DNA from: Polychytrium aggregatum
Taxonomy: Eukaryota > Chytridiomycota > Chytridiomycetes > Polychytriales
DNA length: 64,000 nt
Reading direction: 5' to 3'
Assembly (NCBI RefSeq): GCF_025602895.1
Contig: NW_026516239.1
Location: forward strand, 127,001 to 191,000
Shown here in pieces: positions 54,263 through 64,000 of this stretch (positions are counted from its first letter, which is position 1; every line of letters starts with the position of its first letter). The notes beneath the pieces were generated by a model. That model did no database searches and was not told where the DNA came from. It worked only from the letters and a program-made list of their open reading frames with translations. The translations under genes and the position numbers were made by a program.

Positions 54263-57200
54263 ATGGCACACTCCTACTCCGACGAGCACCTCCACCTGCT
54301 CGCCGACCATGCCAGAACCGACAACGAGCTCGGCGACTCTTCGGATAATGACTGGAATCTCTCCGAAACCACCCGTACTGAAGGTACCGTTTGGCCCGAT
54401 GTCCAGAGCCCATCAGGGGTCGGGCTACTGCAATAGCCAGTCGACGCAGAGCCTCGCTCGTCAGACTTGTGGCTGAAACATCCCGTTGACCCTTCTCCAG
54501 AGCATGGCTTTGTGGTCCACAAGGACCTCCATTACTATTGGATCCGCCTTCGCTACTACGTCCCTGTGTTGACCTGGCTACCAAGCTATCAGCTGGAGCA
54601 TCTTCGCAGCGACGCCATAGCCGGCTTGACAGTCTCTTGCCTGCTTGCCCCACAGGGCCTCTCGTATGCCCAGGCACTCGTCAAGATTCCCCCCATCTAT
54701 GGTCTCTACACCTGCTTTGTGCCGCTCATCATCTACGGCCTGCTGGGCACCTCAAGGTCGGGCCATCTGTAGTCGCTCGCTCTGTCTGCTTTGCCCGGCC
54801 CACCTCTGTCCTATGCACCGCAGGGCTTGGTCGGCTGTCGTGACTGCTGGCGCTTCCTGCCCATACCCGCCCTGCTTTCTCATCGGCTCGCTTGTTTGCT
54901 TGCTTGCTCGCCGCCGTCTGCTCTGACCAACTGCTCTGGCCAACTGCGGTGCATCCAACGGTTGCTCGCCGTCGCGGCCCTCGCTAATCTGGGGCTCGCT
55001 GTTGCCTGGTCTCTCTTGGAGTCGTACTGATCCATCCGTGGTTGCTTGATGCTTCGTCTCGGCCAACCCCACAGGCAGCTTGGCTTTGGCCCCGAGGCCC
55101 TTGTTTCTATCCTGGTCGGCGCCAGCATCAGCGAATGGACCTCCCGGACCTCGGCTGACAATGTTGGTGTCCTCTCGGCCGCCGAGGAACTCGCCGAAAA
55201 GATCGAGATTGCCAATCTCGTGGGGCTGATGGTCGGACTCTTTACCTTCCTGCTTGGATTCTTCCGGCTCGGCTTCCTCGACTCGGTGCTGTCCCGCGCT
55301 CTCTTGCGCGGGTTTGTCACTGCCGTTGCGGTCGTGGTCATGATCGACTTGAGTCCCTCGCTTCTTGGGCTGGACCTCAAGGTCGACGGCGTCCCTGCTG
55401 TCGAATACGACGAGGGCGACTCGCCCATCATGAAGCTCATCCAGACCCTCACGCATCTGCATCTGACCCACGCCCTGACTGCGGTTGTCTCTGTCTTGAG
55501 CATTGGATTCCTGCTGGTCACAAAGTTCTTCAAGGCGCAAATGTCAGATCGCAAGTGGCTGTCGGTGGTGCCCGAGATCCTGGTCCTCGTCGTTGCCTCG
55601 ACGGCCCTCTCGCAGCTGTTCCGGTGGAATGATGCTGGCGTCGCCGTCCTTGGCACCGCTGCCGGCGGCTTTGTGACCCCCAAGATCCCCACGATCACCC
55701 TGGCTCGCTTCAAGTTCCTGATGCTTTCGTCGATTCTGATCTCCATCATTGGCTTTGTTGAGTCCATTGCCGTCGCCAAGACTTACTCCACCAAGCACAA
55801 CTATCCCATCTCGCCCAACCGCGAGCTGGTTGCCATCGGCATCGCCAACGCCGTCGGATCTTGCTTTGGCTCGTGGCCGGCCTTTGGCTCGCTTGGCCGA
55901 TCTGCGGTCAACGACTCGGCTGGGGCGAGAACGCAGCTCGCTGGCCTGGTGACTGGCGGTGTCATTCTGTGCATGATCCTGTGGATCCTGCCCCTGTTCT
56001 ACTACTTGCCCAAGGCCGTCTGCTCCGCTATCATTGTCGTCGCGGCCCTGAAGCTGATCGAGCCGCACGACTTCCATGTTCTGATCAACCTCCAAGCCTG
56101 GAACGATCTGAGTCTGCTCCTGCTGACTTTCCTGACCACGATTTTGGTGTCGATTGAGGCCGGAACTCTGCTCTCGGTCTCGGTTTCTCTGCTGTTGGTG
56201 GTCAAGCACACAACCAAGGTCGGTATTCCATTTCGAGTGTATCCACAGCAGCTGCCGACGTTCCTTGCTCACTTGGCCGAACGATGGCTTTCTGCTCCAT
56301 CCTGCTGGAATCGCAGCTTGGCAACCGTTGGCCGGAGCCGTTCGCTGGGCCCCGATCGTTAACACCATCATTTATCGATCTCTGCTGATGCATTTGCCCA
56401 CAGACGCGGCTCGCTATTCTCGGCAGAACCACCGTTCTCGATCCCAAGACGGGAACGCTCAAGTCCAAGTTCCGCAGCATCCATGACACCCGGCGCATCG
56501 AGCGCATCGAAGGCGGGCTGATCATCCGGATTGAGGAGGGTCTCTTTTTCGGCAACACGGGGCAGCTCATGGATCGTCTCAAGCGTATCGAACTTCACGG
56601 CGATATCGGCGTTCATCCTGGAGAGGAGCCTATTGAAGGCGGCCAGATTTCGGGCGGTCAGCCGCTGCGTAGTTTGATCTTTGATGTCGAAGGCGTTGTT
56701 GACCTGGATGCGAGGTAGGCCCCTGCTTTCGTGCGCTTGTCCTGCATCCATGTACACTCACACTCACACTCACACTCACACTCACACTCACACTCACACT
56801 CACACTCACACTCACACCCGCGGCCGATGACAGTGCCACACAAACTCTCTACGAGATCTGTCAGTCGTACAAGGCCCGCGGCATCATCGTATGCTTTGTC
56901 AAAGTCCGCAAGAATTGCAAGCCGTGGTTTGTGCGTTCGGGCCTGTACAATCTCGTCGGCCGCGATCACTTTTTCAAGAAGATCAACGAAGCCATCGAGT
57001 ACATCAAGCGCGAACAGGAACGCCGAACTCCAGAGGCAAGCCAGACCCATTCTGACTCTGTACAGGCATCGCTGGCCACGGATAGCAACGTTCTCATCCA
57101 GGTAGAGCAGTCGACGCCCCGTGCCAGCGAGGACGAGACAACCTTGGATGTCCAGCCTGTCGGTGGCGGCCACAGACTCGGCCGTAGCAAGTCCACCAAC

Positions 57201-57347
57201 CTGCCTCGCAACCGCAACTCGCTCCAGCCTCTCCGTCAGCCCGAGTTCTTTACCGACAGCGAATATGAGGCCGATCCTGAGGACGAGCCCCGCCGTCGTC
57301 GCAAAGCACAGCGTAATAGCGACTATCGTGGCCGCGACGTCGATTGA
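54263..57347 (+). CDS. SulP/SLC26 family sulfate permease with STAS domain
   Basis: Five exons: 54263-54383, 54465-54756, 55075-56218, 56404-56714 and 56834-57347, 793 residues, phases consistent. SulP proteins carry sulfate or other anions with protons across the plasma or vacuolar membrane. The family signature spans exons 2-3: APQGLSYAQALVKIPPIYGL, LIIYGLLGTSR/QLGFGPEAL. About ten further hydrophobic segments follow (NLVGLMVGLFTFLLGFFRLG, FVTAVAVVVMIDLS, VNDSAGARTQLAGLVTG, LVVKHTTK). The STAS domain (about residues 535-680) has GGLIIRIEEGLFFGN, SLIFDVEGVVDLDASATQTL and GIIVCFVKVRKNCKPWF. After it comes a basic, acidic-ended tail (RRRRKAQRNSDYRGRDVD). The family's N-terminal HWLxxY-type lead is present as YYWIRLRYYVPVLTWLPSY. 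Substrate cannot be told from sequence; fungal homologues with this architecture include vacuolar and plasma-membrane forms. Confidence 0.95.
56755..56818. repeat. (CACTCA)n hexanucleotide repeat in a SulP intron
   Basis: About ten copies of CACTCA filling most of the fourth intron of the sulfate permease gene. Confidence 0.9.
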
Positions 57348-58156
57348 TGGCCGGGCCGCTTGATTCTTCCCGACTATCTCGTCTTGGACAGCAGGACGCA
57401 ATGTTTGTCGCCTTCCCTGTGGTTCGTTGATCGTCCGGCCTCAGTGGACCCATACACTTTCGTTTTTGTACCCTGTTATGCGCAGCTGTTGCTGCTTCCC
57501 TATGTTCGATTTTCCCGCACTCGCTGTATGTCTTTGTCCCGTTATTTTGTCGCTTGTTCCAAATCTCTCTCCCTTGGAAAATCTGGCTGGGTAGGCGCCG
57601 ACCACTCCCGAGAGGGCCAGGCAAGTCCGTTATTCTGCCGTGCTGCAATGCCACTTGAGTTTAAGATCCAGGCTGCTAGATTCCGATGGTTACTTTGGCG
57701 TTCAATAAAGAAAGCACTGTGATTTGCTTGGCGTGCCCTGGGCCGATGGAGCGATCGGGCTGAATGATGGCGACCGAACCCCAATAAATCGGCTCGCCAA
57801 AGCCATCCTGAGATTCCGGCCTTGCCCACTCCCTCATCCGCGATTCAAGCGACTCGATCTCCAGGTGTGCTCACACGCCGGGAAGCCAAGCGACTCGAGA
57901 AGGTCGAGTATCTTGATATCGATACACCATGGAGCAGTTCAGAGGGTGGTGAATGCACCACACTCCCACATCGCCACAGGAGATCGACCGAGTGTATTCA
58001 AGACTGTGCTTCCCAAACCAACGAAACCAAAGAGATTGCCAACCAGGACGGGAAGCAATCGCACGGCTTGCTCACCGGGGCCTACAGAAGTTCGGCAGGC
58101 TACAGACATCTGAAGCCAGGAAGGAACTGTCCCGTTTCTTTCTGGACCGACTGTAT
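57348..58156. other. Convergent 3' spacer with poly(A)-like signal and dispersed repeat
   Basis: Between the sulfate permease stop (plus) and the receptor stop (minus). An AATAAA at 57704-57709 followed by a GT-rich stretch could be the permease polyadenylation signal; another AATAAA is at 57783-57788. The dispersed repeat copy occupies 57841-58101. Confidence 0.5.
57841..58101 (+). repeat. Dispersed repeat, copy 2
   Basis: Matches the reverse complement of 25137-25334, with conserved blocks CGATTCAAGCGACTCGATCT, TATCTTGATATcGATACACC and AAAGAGATTGCCAaCCAGGA. About 60 bp (around 57965-58028) has no counterpart in copy 1. The CSQCRKAKRLEK frame of copy 1 is broken here by small indels. Confidence 0.75.
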
Positions 58157-61100
58157 CTATGATTCGTTGCCGTGATCCGGGAACTCAGGTACAATATCGT
58201 TGCACCAGCCATCGTCCGTTGATCGTCCCTGCATTCGCTGGAGAGACTCATAGACTTCCTCCAGCACACCCTTCGAAAACCGTCTGCTTTCGAGCCGGGC
58301 CTGATCCGCCTTGATTCTTTGTTGAGCGGTGGGCTTTCGACTGGGGGGCGGCGCTTCATTGAGGGAGTGCAGTGATGTTGACTGGCTTTTGGGCTCCAGA
58401 TGCGATTTGGAAGTAGGTTCGTCTTTGAGCTCCTCGATGATCCGAGGCTTCTCGTAAAGCGCCTCCACTGCAGGCTTGTCGCTGCTCTCTGGGAGCTCTG
58501 GCAGCTTGGTCCCGATGCTCTCTGGTGGGATGGACGTGCGGCTCTGGCTCATCCACGCCATCGAGGCGATCCGATCGAGAGGCTTATCGTAGACCGCCAT
58601 CAATAACCGGATGGGCACCAAAATCACCAGGGGCAGGATGAAGAACGCCGTAGAGTATGCCGATGCATCGTTTTTCGAGTAGCCTTGTGTGAGCACAGCG
58701 TTGCTGAGATCGAGTCTAAACCCGCCGAGGATCAATATGCTGATGTAGCCAAGAATCTTGACAGAGTTGTCGATCGATTTTTTGCACGGCATCACAAATA
58801 TCCTGTGCACAGGACAGTAGCCGTTAGCCACTTGACACGGGCCAGCCAGCGTATCGACGGATATCTCGACTCAAGGAACTCACCTGAGAACAAGCCAAAA
58901 CCATACAGCACACATCAAGCTGACGATGCGGTGGTATTCTGTCGACAGAGACTGTCATCAGCTGGCCTTCCGCAGCCCACAGCATATCGAGGGGCCAAGG
59001 TACTGTCTCGCTGCCGCATGAAACTCAGCAAAACCCCGCTTACCGTCCACTCCGAGCAAAATCGAGATCCCCATGATCGTCGTCCGCTCCACAATGTCGA
59101 TTGAGATCCACCAGTAGTAAGTTGGCTTGTAAGCGCCGTGGAACACGTATTCGGGGCGAGACTTTTCATAGAGGTGGCCACCATTCTTGGCGTTCTTGAC
59201 GATGAGAAAGAGCACAAGCGGGGCTACGATGCCCATCAGGACGATCACGGCGATCCCAAAGATTGTGGCTGCAATGTGGTTTGTAGTCCAGCACTGAGTA
59301 ATCAAAAACGACGGCAAAATTTGCGATCAGCAGAGCACGATGCAAGGAAATCAGCACACCATGAAATATTCCAGAACTCTGTGTGGCTTGGTGCGATACC
59401 TACATCTACCCCTGGATATGTTCGTACCACTCTATACGGTCCCAGCGACCGACACACCATTGATTCAAAGGCTGGAACAGTGGCGATGTGTTAGAATGGC
59501 ATGGAGTGGTCGCAAAGGCTGCCATCCGAGCATACACTCGAGTCACTTCTTCGATAGAGGCTTTCACACAGCATGCCGAAGGTATTGTAAGCAACATGCG
59601 CGGCCCTCAGTGCTGGTATATCCGTCGGCCGGACGAAGAAAATGCATCGCCGCCTCAAAAGATCGTAGCGGGACATAAATCACCTGTGCTGATCACGGGC
59701 AAGTGAGCCATCAGGAACAGCGCCGACAGGGTCGAGAAGATATTCGAGCGGTAGTTGGCACGAACCGTTTGGAAGATGCGCGTCTTTACAATTCGAGCAA
59801 GTAGTGGGATCCTTGGAACCAGAAATCGCACTGTCATGGTGCATGTAATGCACACTGCAAATCCAAAGGTGACCAGGGGCAGCATGCCATAGCCAAGTAG
59901 CATCTGGCCAAAGGAGTTGATCGGCGCGACGCACATGTTGTCGATCGGAACATTCAGCAGGGACGATGATACTGTCACGAGGTATTGCGCAATCGAAATG
60001 CCCGACATTCCTGTCAAAGTCGATGTGATTTGACAAACCAGGATCTGTGTTGGGACAAGAGAAGCTCAGTCAGCAACCCTGTACAGTGGTGCCTGCCGGG
60101 CCCCTGTCTCGCCACAGCACGTTGCTTACCAGATCATCGAGGAAGCATTCAGCCTCCTTGGGTATCAGATAGATCACAATTGTCACAAAGATCACCCCGA
60201 GAATGTAGAGCGATGGAATCAGGTACATTGTCTCAGACTGGCTGCAGTTGACGCATGTGCCGCCCCACATGTACAGTCCATTGGCGCATTTGGCACAGAG
60301 CCTGGAGCAAATGTCGTGGAATGAATATGAATTGTTGGTACAACTGCGTGCATCAGTAACCCATGTCTACTGTCATTGCTGCACGGTTCCACTCAATACC
60401 GACGGGCCATAGTGATCCGGCGAGGCGCACTGGTTGCTGATGGTGCATGGCGCAGCTCCCTGGGGATTCTGATTGCAACCTGTTCCAAAGCTGGTTAGCA
60501 AGCATCCATTGGAGGCGATGCATTGATGCCACATTCTGGTGACGCAGCTCCAAGGGCACCCAGATACAATATGGACTCACATCCGGTGTTGAACTCGCAG
60601 TAAAATACAGAGGCCGCAAAGACACCCGGGTCGCTTAGGTTGGCATCCGGATCGACCCAATACGACGGCATCACATGGATCCGATTGTTGTCGCAGATAA
60701 CGCCGGCTGGGCATGCTTGGCAGGTCGAAGACGAAAGCAAGTTGTATGTGCCTTGAACGATGCAGAGATGGAGATGAACTTTATGACAGCAGAGCAGTCC
60801 CTTGTCGCATCGAGGCAAGGATGTCACACTTACCTTCGGGACAGGGAACACATATGGGCGCGGGTGAGAAAATCAACTCCCATCCAGGATCGCACTCTGT
60901 TTGATCGAGAAAGCCGAATGTTTGGAGAGTCTCATGAATATACACAGCGCAAGTGCATGAAAGCCTGTATGACGTGCGATTGACAGCTTCTCTTCGTGCC
61001 ATGAGTGCCGGCTCATTTGAGTGCTTACGATAGTTGTCCGGCAGATCGCTCGGAACCTACAAAGCGATTCTGAGGTCAGAGCGGCACTCTATCGACTCGA

Positions 61101-63909
61101 GCTACAGCTCTGCCACGTCATCAACGATGTAATACATATGCACCTGGCTGTCGAGATTGTAGCTCCAAAACGAACACCCCGTGCAGTTTGTGGAGACATT
61201 CAGGTATGTCCCGGACGCAACCACGAGATTACTCTGGCTCAGATCGCTGCCGTTGATTGCATACAGAGTCATTGCTCGCTAGACGGAAGAAGCGGTTGAG
61301 CACTCGCGGTATTTGCAAGATGCTTGGCAACTATTGCAGCCACTTACGACAGCTTGGCCCAGGTTGTCAAATGAAACAGTGCCGGTGGCGCCGTTAAACG
61401 TCACGTTGGTGATGAGCGATGTATTTCCGTACTGAACACGACGATTGATGATATCTTGCATGGTCCAGGAGGCGTTGTTTTGAATCTGTGTGTCCTGTTA
61501 ATACAGCGGCGGCTCAGAATATGACCAAGGATGCCTCTCAGAGCGGCTGCAAGCAAAGTCACGGCCAGTGGCCTTACCAGCCCAAGGGCCAGCGTATACA
61601 CGGCATCGTATGCCAATCTGTTGAGACAAGCACACGGGCGAGGTGAGCCACATGGCGTGCGACTGGCACGCCTCGTTTGGTCAAATGCCCTCTCACAATG
61701 TCAACAGCGACATCAAGATCTCGACGACGACCCACCTGCAGTTGAATATAGCCTCGTCGTTGTGGTCGAGTTGAATTTGCGGATTGGCTCTCATAAACGA
61801 GGCGAATCTTGATTTCCATAACAGCGACGATGGGCTCTGGAATACGCTGTCGCTCTTCGAAACTGGTTTCCGAGACGGGCTGTCAAAGACGAGCCCGAAA
61901 TCGACTGATGCGCGGCAATATCCAAATGCCCGACTGTATATGCGCTTACTTGAAATAACGCCGTTTGCAGTCATCAAGGTGCTGGCGCTATAGTTGCCAC
62001 GAAAGATCGGCTCCAATGTCTACATTTCCTCCAATCAGTCAGGCCGAGAGGGCATGATGCAGTTATGACGGAATACGAGGATCTGATCAGTAATATACTC
62101 ATTGTCTCCACGGCTCCAGTCGGTATGCCCGGTACATCGCCGGCTCGGTCAACTTGATTAGGACAATCGCGGCTACTACGGGTCGTCGGCTCCATCAACG
62201 CACCATCCAGACATATCTTGGGCCCACCAAAGACCACGGCGGTTTTGCTGCCGCGAAATAGAGACTCGCCGCCAAATGCGGCAATGCACAGACCAAGATA
62301 ATCCGAGCCCCTTTCCGACGGAGATTAGACAGGGGCTGCTGTAATTTGCTGGCCGGCATCTTGGATCTGTCGTCGTCTGTTGTAAAGAAAGGCTGCGAAG
62401 GGCGTATCGCCGTCGGTTGATGGCGACAATGTTATACAAATCGACAGTGAACAAGCCAGCGATGGCCGTTCCCCAAAGACAGATCCGACTGCAGTACCTG
62501 TTTGAGGATCACGTTCATTCCAAGCGAGAGCCCCATGGACTCTGCTCCATTCGCCGCTGAGAGTCAACCGGCTCAAGTCAATATCTTGCGGTACGATGAT
62601 TGCCCGGATCATCGATCCCACGGAGTCTCGGTACATCTGTAGTTACACGTACCTCCGCTTCCGTAGATGTCAGGAGTATACAGAATTGCAAACTGCGTGC
62701 GTGTACGTGAGATTAGACGGCAAGCAAGGTCGGAGCAAACATCCTATGCCTGCAAAGCTAAGCGACGCCGGGATGTCTTACATTCGTCCAGCCCATTTGG
62801 GCAATGAAGCGCACAAAGATCGACGCAATCTCGCGATTGCTCTGCGTCATGCGGAAGAAGGTCTGCGAAACGGCCATAGTGAGCGAGGATCTACATGCTG
62901 AGCAACCGGGCCAGATATTGGAGCGCCTCCTCCCTCGACGGATACGCAAACGGCAGAGAGGTTCATACCGGATACAGTATGGGGTCGATCAAATCCGTTG
63001 CCGTGCTGTAGATGCCGCATTGCGGAACCTAGCAGGTGCAATGTCAGATCCCATCAGGCTCTCGCACTTTCCCTGAGCACTCCTGTGAACGACGGTCGCG
63101 TTGATAAACATACGCCGTATGCCGACGAAATCACAGCTTCATAAACCGTGACTCGGCTGTATACATCTCCGATGATGCCCACGGCGTTGTCGTTGAGTAC
63201 GGCTTGGACAGCCTGGGCGCTGCATTGTTCCGTTGGGTATCCGACGACGTGGACCGAGCCGATGTGCATTGCAAGAGATTGATGGTGCTCCGTGTCATTA
63301 GCGAGTGCGGCATGCGCTCTCGACAGTCCACTTTTCAATGCACTTTGAGCCATCAAATATGCTGCTCCGGCACTGCCACTGCGCTGTCGTCTCATATCAA
63401 CACGAAGTGCATCACATCGCCGCGTGTGCGAAATCAGGTCCGGCTGGCGGAGACGCCCTTGCGGTTATGTACATACGCTCCGACTGTTCTCCCATAGAGG
63501 CTGTTCCCAGACGACCGGTGGACCAGGTTGATGATGGTATCTGGCCAAGGCAGAGGATCCATTGTGTATCGTCAAGGTGGCGGCTCTAGACATCTGGCGA
63601 TGCCAAGGCCAAGGTGTGCATTCTGGCTGACCCGGCCCACCGACACTCACCAGAAAGCAGATCGGTGTTGTTGTTGATCTCTTCTACAGCCATCTCGATG
63701 CCGACTTGGAATTGCGCAACCCGGCCGCTAAGGACTGGATCGGAGTCGTCGCGGCCCAGGATTGTCGTGATGTTGATCGTGTTGAGGGTTTTGTTCTGAG
63801 CACGAGCCAGTGCAGCCGTCCCTGGATAGCGACCAATGCGCTCCACAGCCAGGACCAGAAGCCCATATAGGAGCAAATGAGCGAGCCGCATTTTTTTGGA
63901 ATCCACCAT
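58157..63909 (-). CDS. Receptor with periplasmic-binding-like ectodomain, Cys-rich linker and polytopic membrane region
   Basis: A gene of some 25 short exons from the ATG at 63909 to the stop at 58157-58159. I could verify many junctions (for example exons 63909-63651, 63028-62969 and 62862-62782) but not all in 63600-63400 and 62550-61650. Order: signal peptide (MRLAHLLLYGLLVLAV); a type-1 periplasmic-binding/ANF-receptor ectodomain with QFQVGIEMAVEEINNNTDL, NAVGIIGDVYSRVTVYEAV, VPQCGIYSTATDLIDPILYP, FFRMTQSNREIASIFVRF, FAILYTPDIYGSG, AYDAVYTLALGL and FNGATGTVSFDNLGQAVV; a cysteine-rich stalk (DQTECDPGWELIFSPAPIC, STCQACPAGVICDN, CAKCANGLYMWGGTCVNC); then about seven or eight membrane segments (SLYILGVIFVTIVIYLIP, GYGMLPLVTFGFAVCITC, GIAVIVLMGIVAPLVLFLIV, AFFILPLVILVPIRLLM); and a roughly 130-residue charged cytoplasmic tail. 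It resembles class C GPCR topology, but the membrane part is not typical of that class. Ligand unknown; amino acids or small metabolites are a guess. Confidence 0.8.
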
Positions 63910-64000
63910 GGCGTGCGGGCGAGGGCAAGGCCGAGGAGCAATGCCGATGATGGTGGTGGGTCCGCGGCTCCCTGCAGATGCAACGGACGTCCTGGCGCCG
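63910..64000. other. Right-edge sequence upstream of the receptor ATG
   Basis: Only 91 bp of presumed 5' UTR or promoter of the receptor gene is in the window. No element recognised. Confidence 0.5.

Noticed and set aside
54752-56371. Three long minus-strand frames (262, 299 and 275 codons)
   Set aside because: They lie opposite the sulfate permease exons and have charged, random-like composition typical of antisense shadows.

Overview
The window looks like nuclear DNA of a zoosporic, early-diverging fungus, most likely a chytrid. The evidence is GC-rich, intron-dense genes with short introns (mostly 50-300 bp; GTAAGT- or GTRNGT-type donors; CTRAC/CTAAY-like branch points), a fungal-type tRNA ligase, a P450-reductase fusion of the CYP505 type, an E2 of the UBE2J/Ubc6 type, a probable cilium-associated ERICH2-like protein, and a large extracellular-ligand-binding receptor of a kind common in chytrids. 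The taxonomic call is inference; no rRNA or mitochondrial marker is present. I see no rRNA, convincing tRNA, CRISPR, phage or bacterial operon structure.

Layout. 1-2525 has no supported gene. 2526-4066(-) is a helix-turn-helix protein. 5615-7737(+) is a zinc-finger/SANT protein resembling Pol I factor Rrn5. 8785-about 11261(-) is a Rap GTPase-activating protein. 12293-13803(-) is Rrp7, head to head with an ERICH2-like gene (14013-15195,+). 15580-19011(+) is tRNA ligase Trl1. Two Ser-rich proteins of unknown function follow (19435-21232,- and 21840-22907,-), then a HExxH protein (23896-24876,+). A diverged dispersed repeat (25137-25334) lies just upstream of a 5'-truncated P450/reductase gene (to 29326,+). 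The RNR small subunit (30122-31462,-), a Ca2+/H+ exchanger (33271-35731,-) and a cyclin (36575-37225,-) come next. A ubiquitin-pathway group follows: an E2 (39270-41129,+), an SKP1-like protein (41943-42545,-) and the NEDD8 E1 regulatory subunit (43137-46507,-). A mitoferrin (47163-48973,-), an Ala/Pro/Lys repeat protein (50608-52487,-), a sulfate permease (54263-57347,+) and a large receptor (58157-63909,-) close the window. A second copy of the dispersed repeat (57841-58101) lies between the last two genes.

Most exon structures were rebuilt by hand by matching donor/acceptor phase and family conservation. For Rrn5-like, Rrp7, Trl1, both Ser-rich proteins, RNR2, CAX, UBE2J, SKP1-like, NAE1, mitoferrin, the APK repeat protein and SulP, the summed exon lengths are a multiple of three with one uninterrupted frame. 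The RapGAP 5' end, the ERICH2-like first exon and several exons in the first half of the receptor are unresolved. The genes look like independent housekeeping and signalling loci, not one coordinated cluster. The possible exception is the E2/SKP1/NAE1 group. Minisatellites of 9-20 bp and simple repeats recur in introns and gene-proximal spacers. The most unusual items are the truncated P450 fusion with its adjacent dispersed repeat, the receptor architecture, the HExxH protein, the zinc-finger/Rrn5 fusion and the two tiny exons in the exchanger gene.
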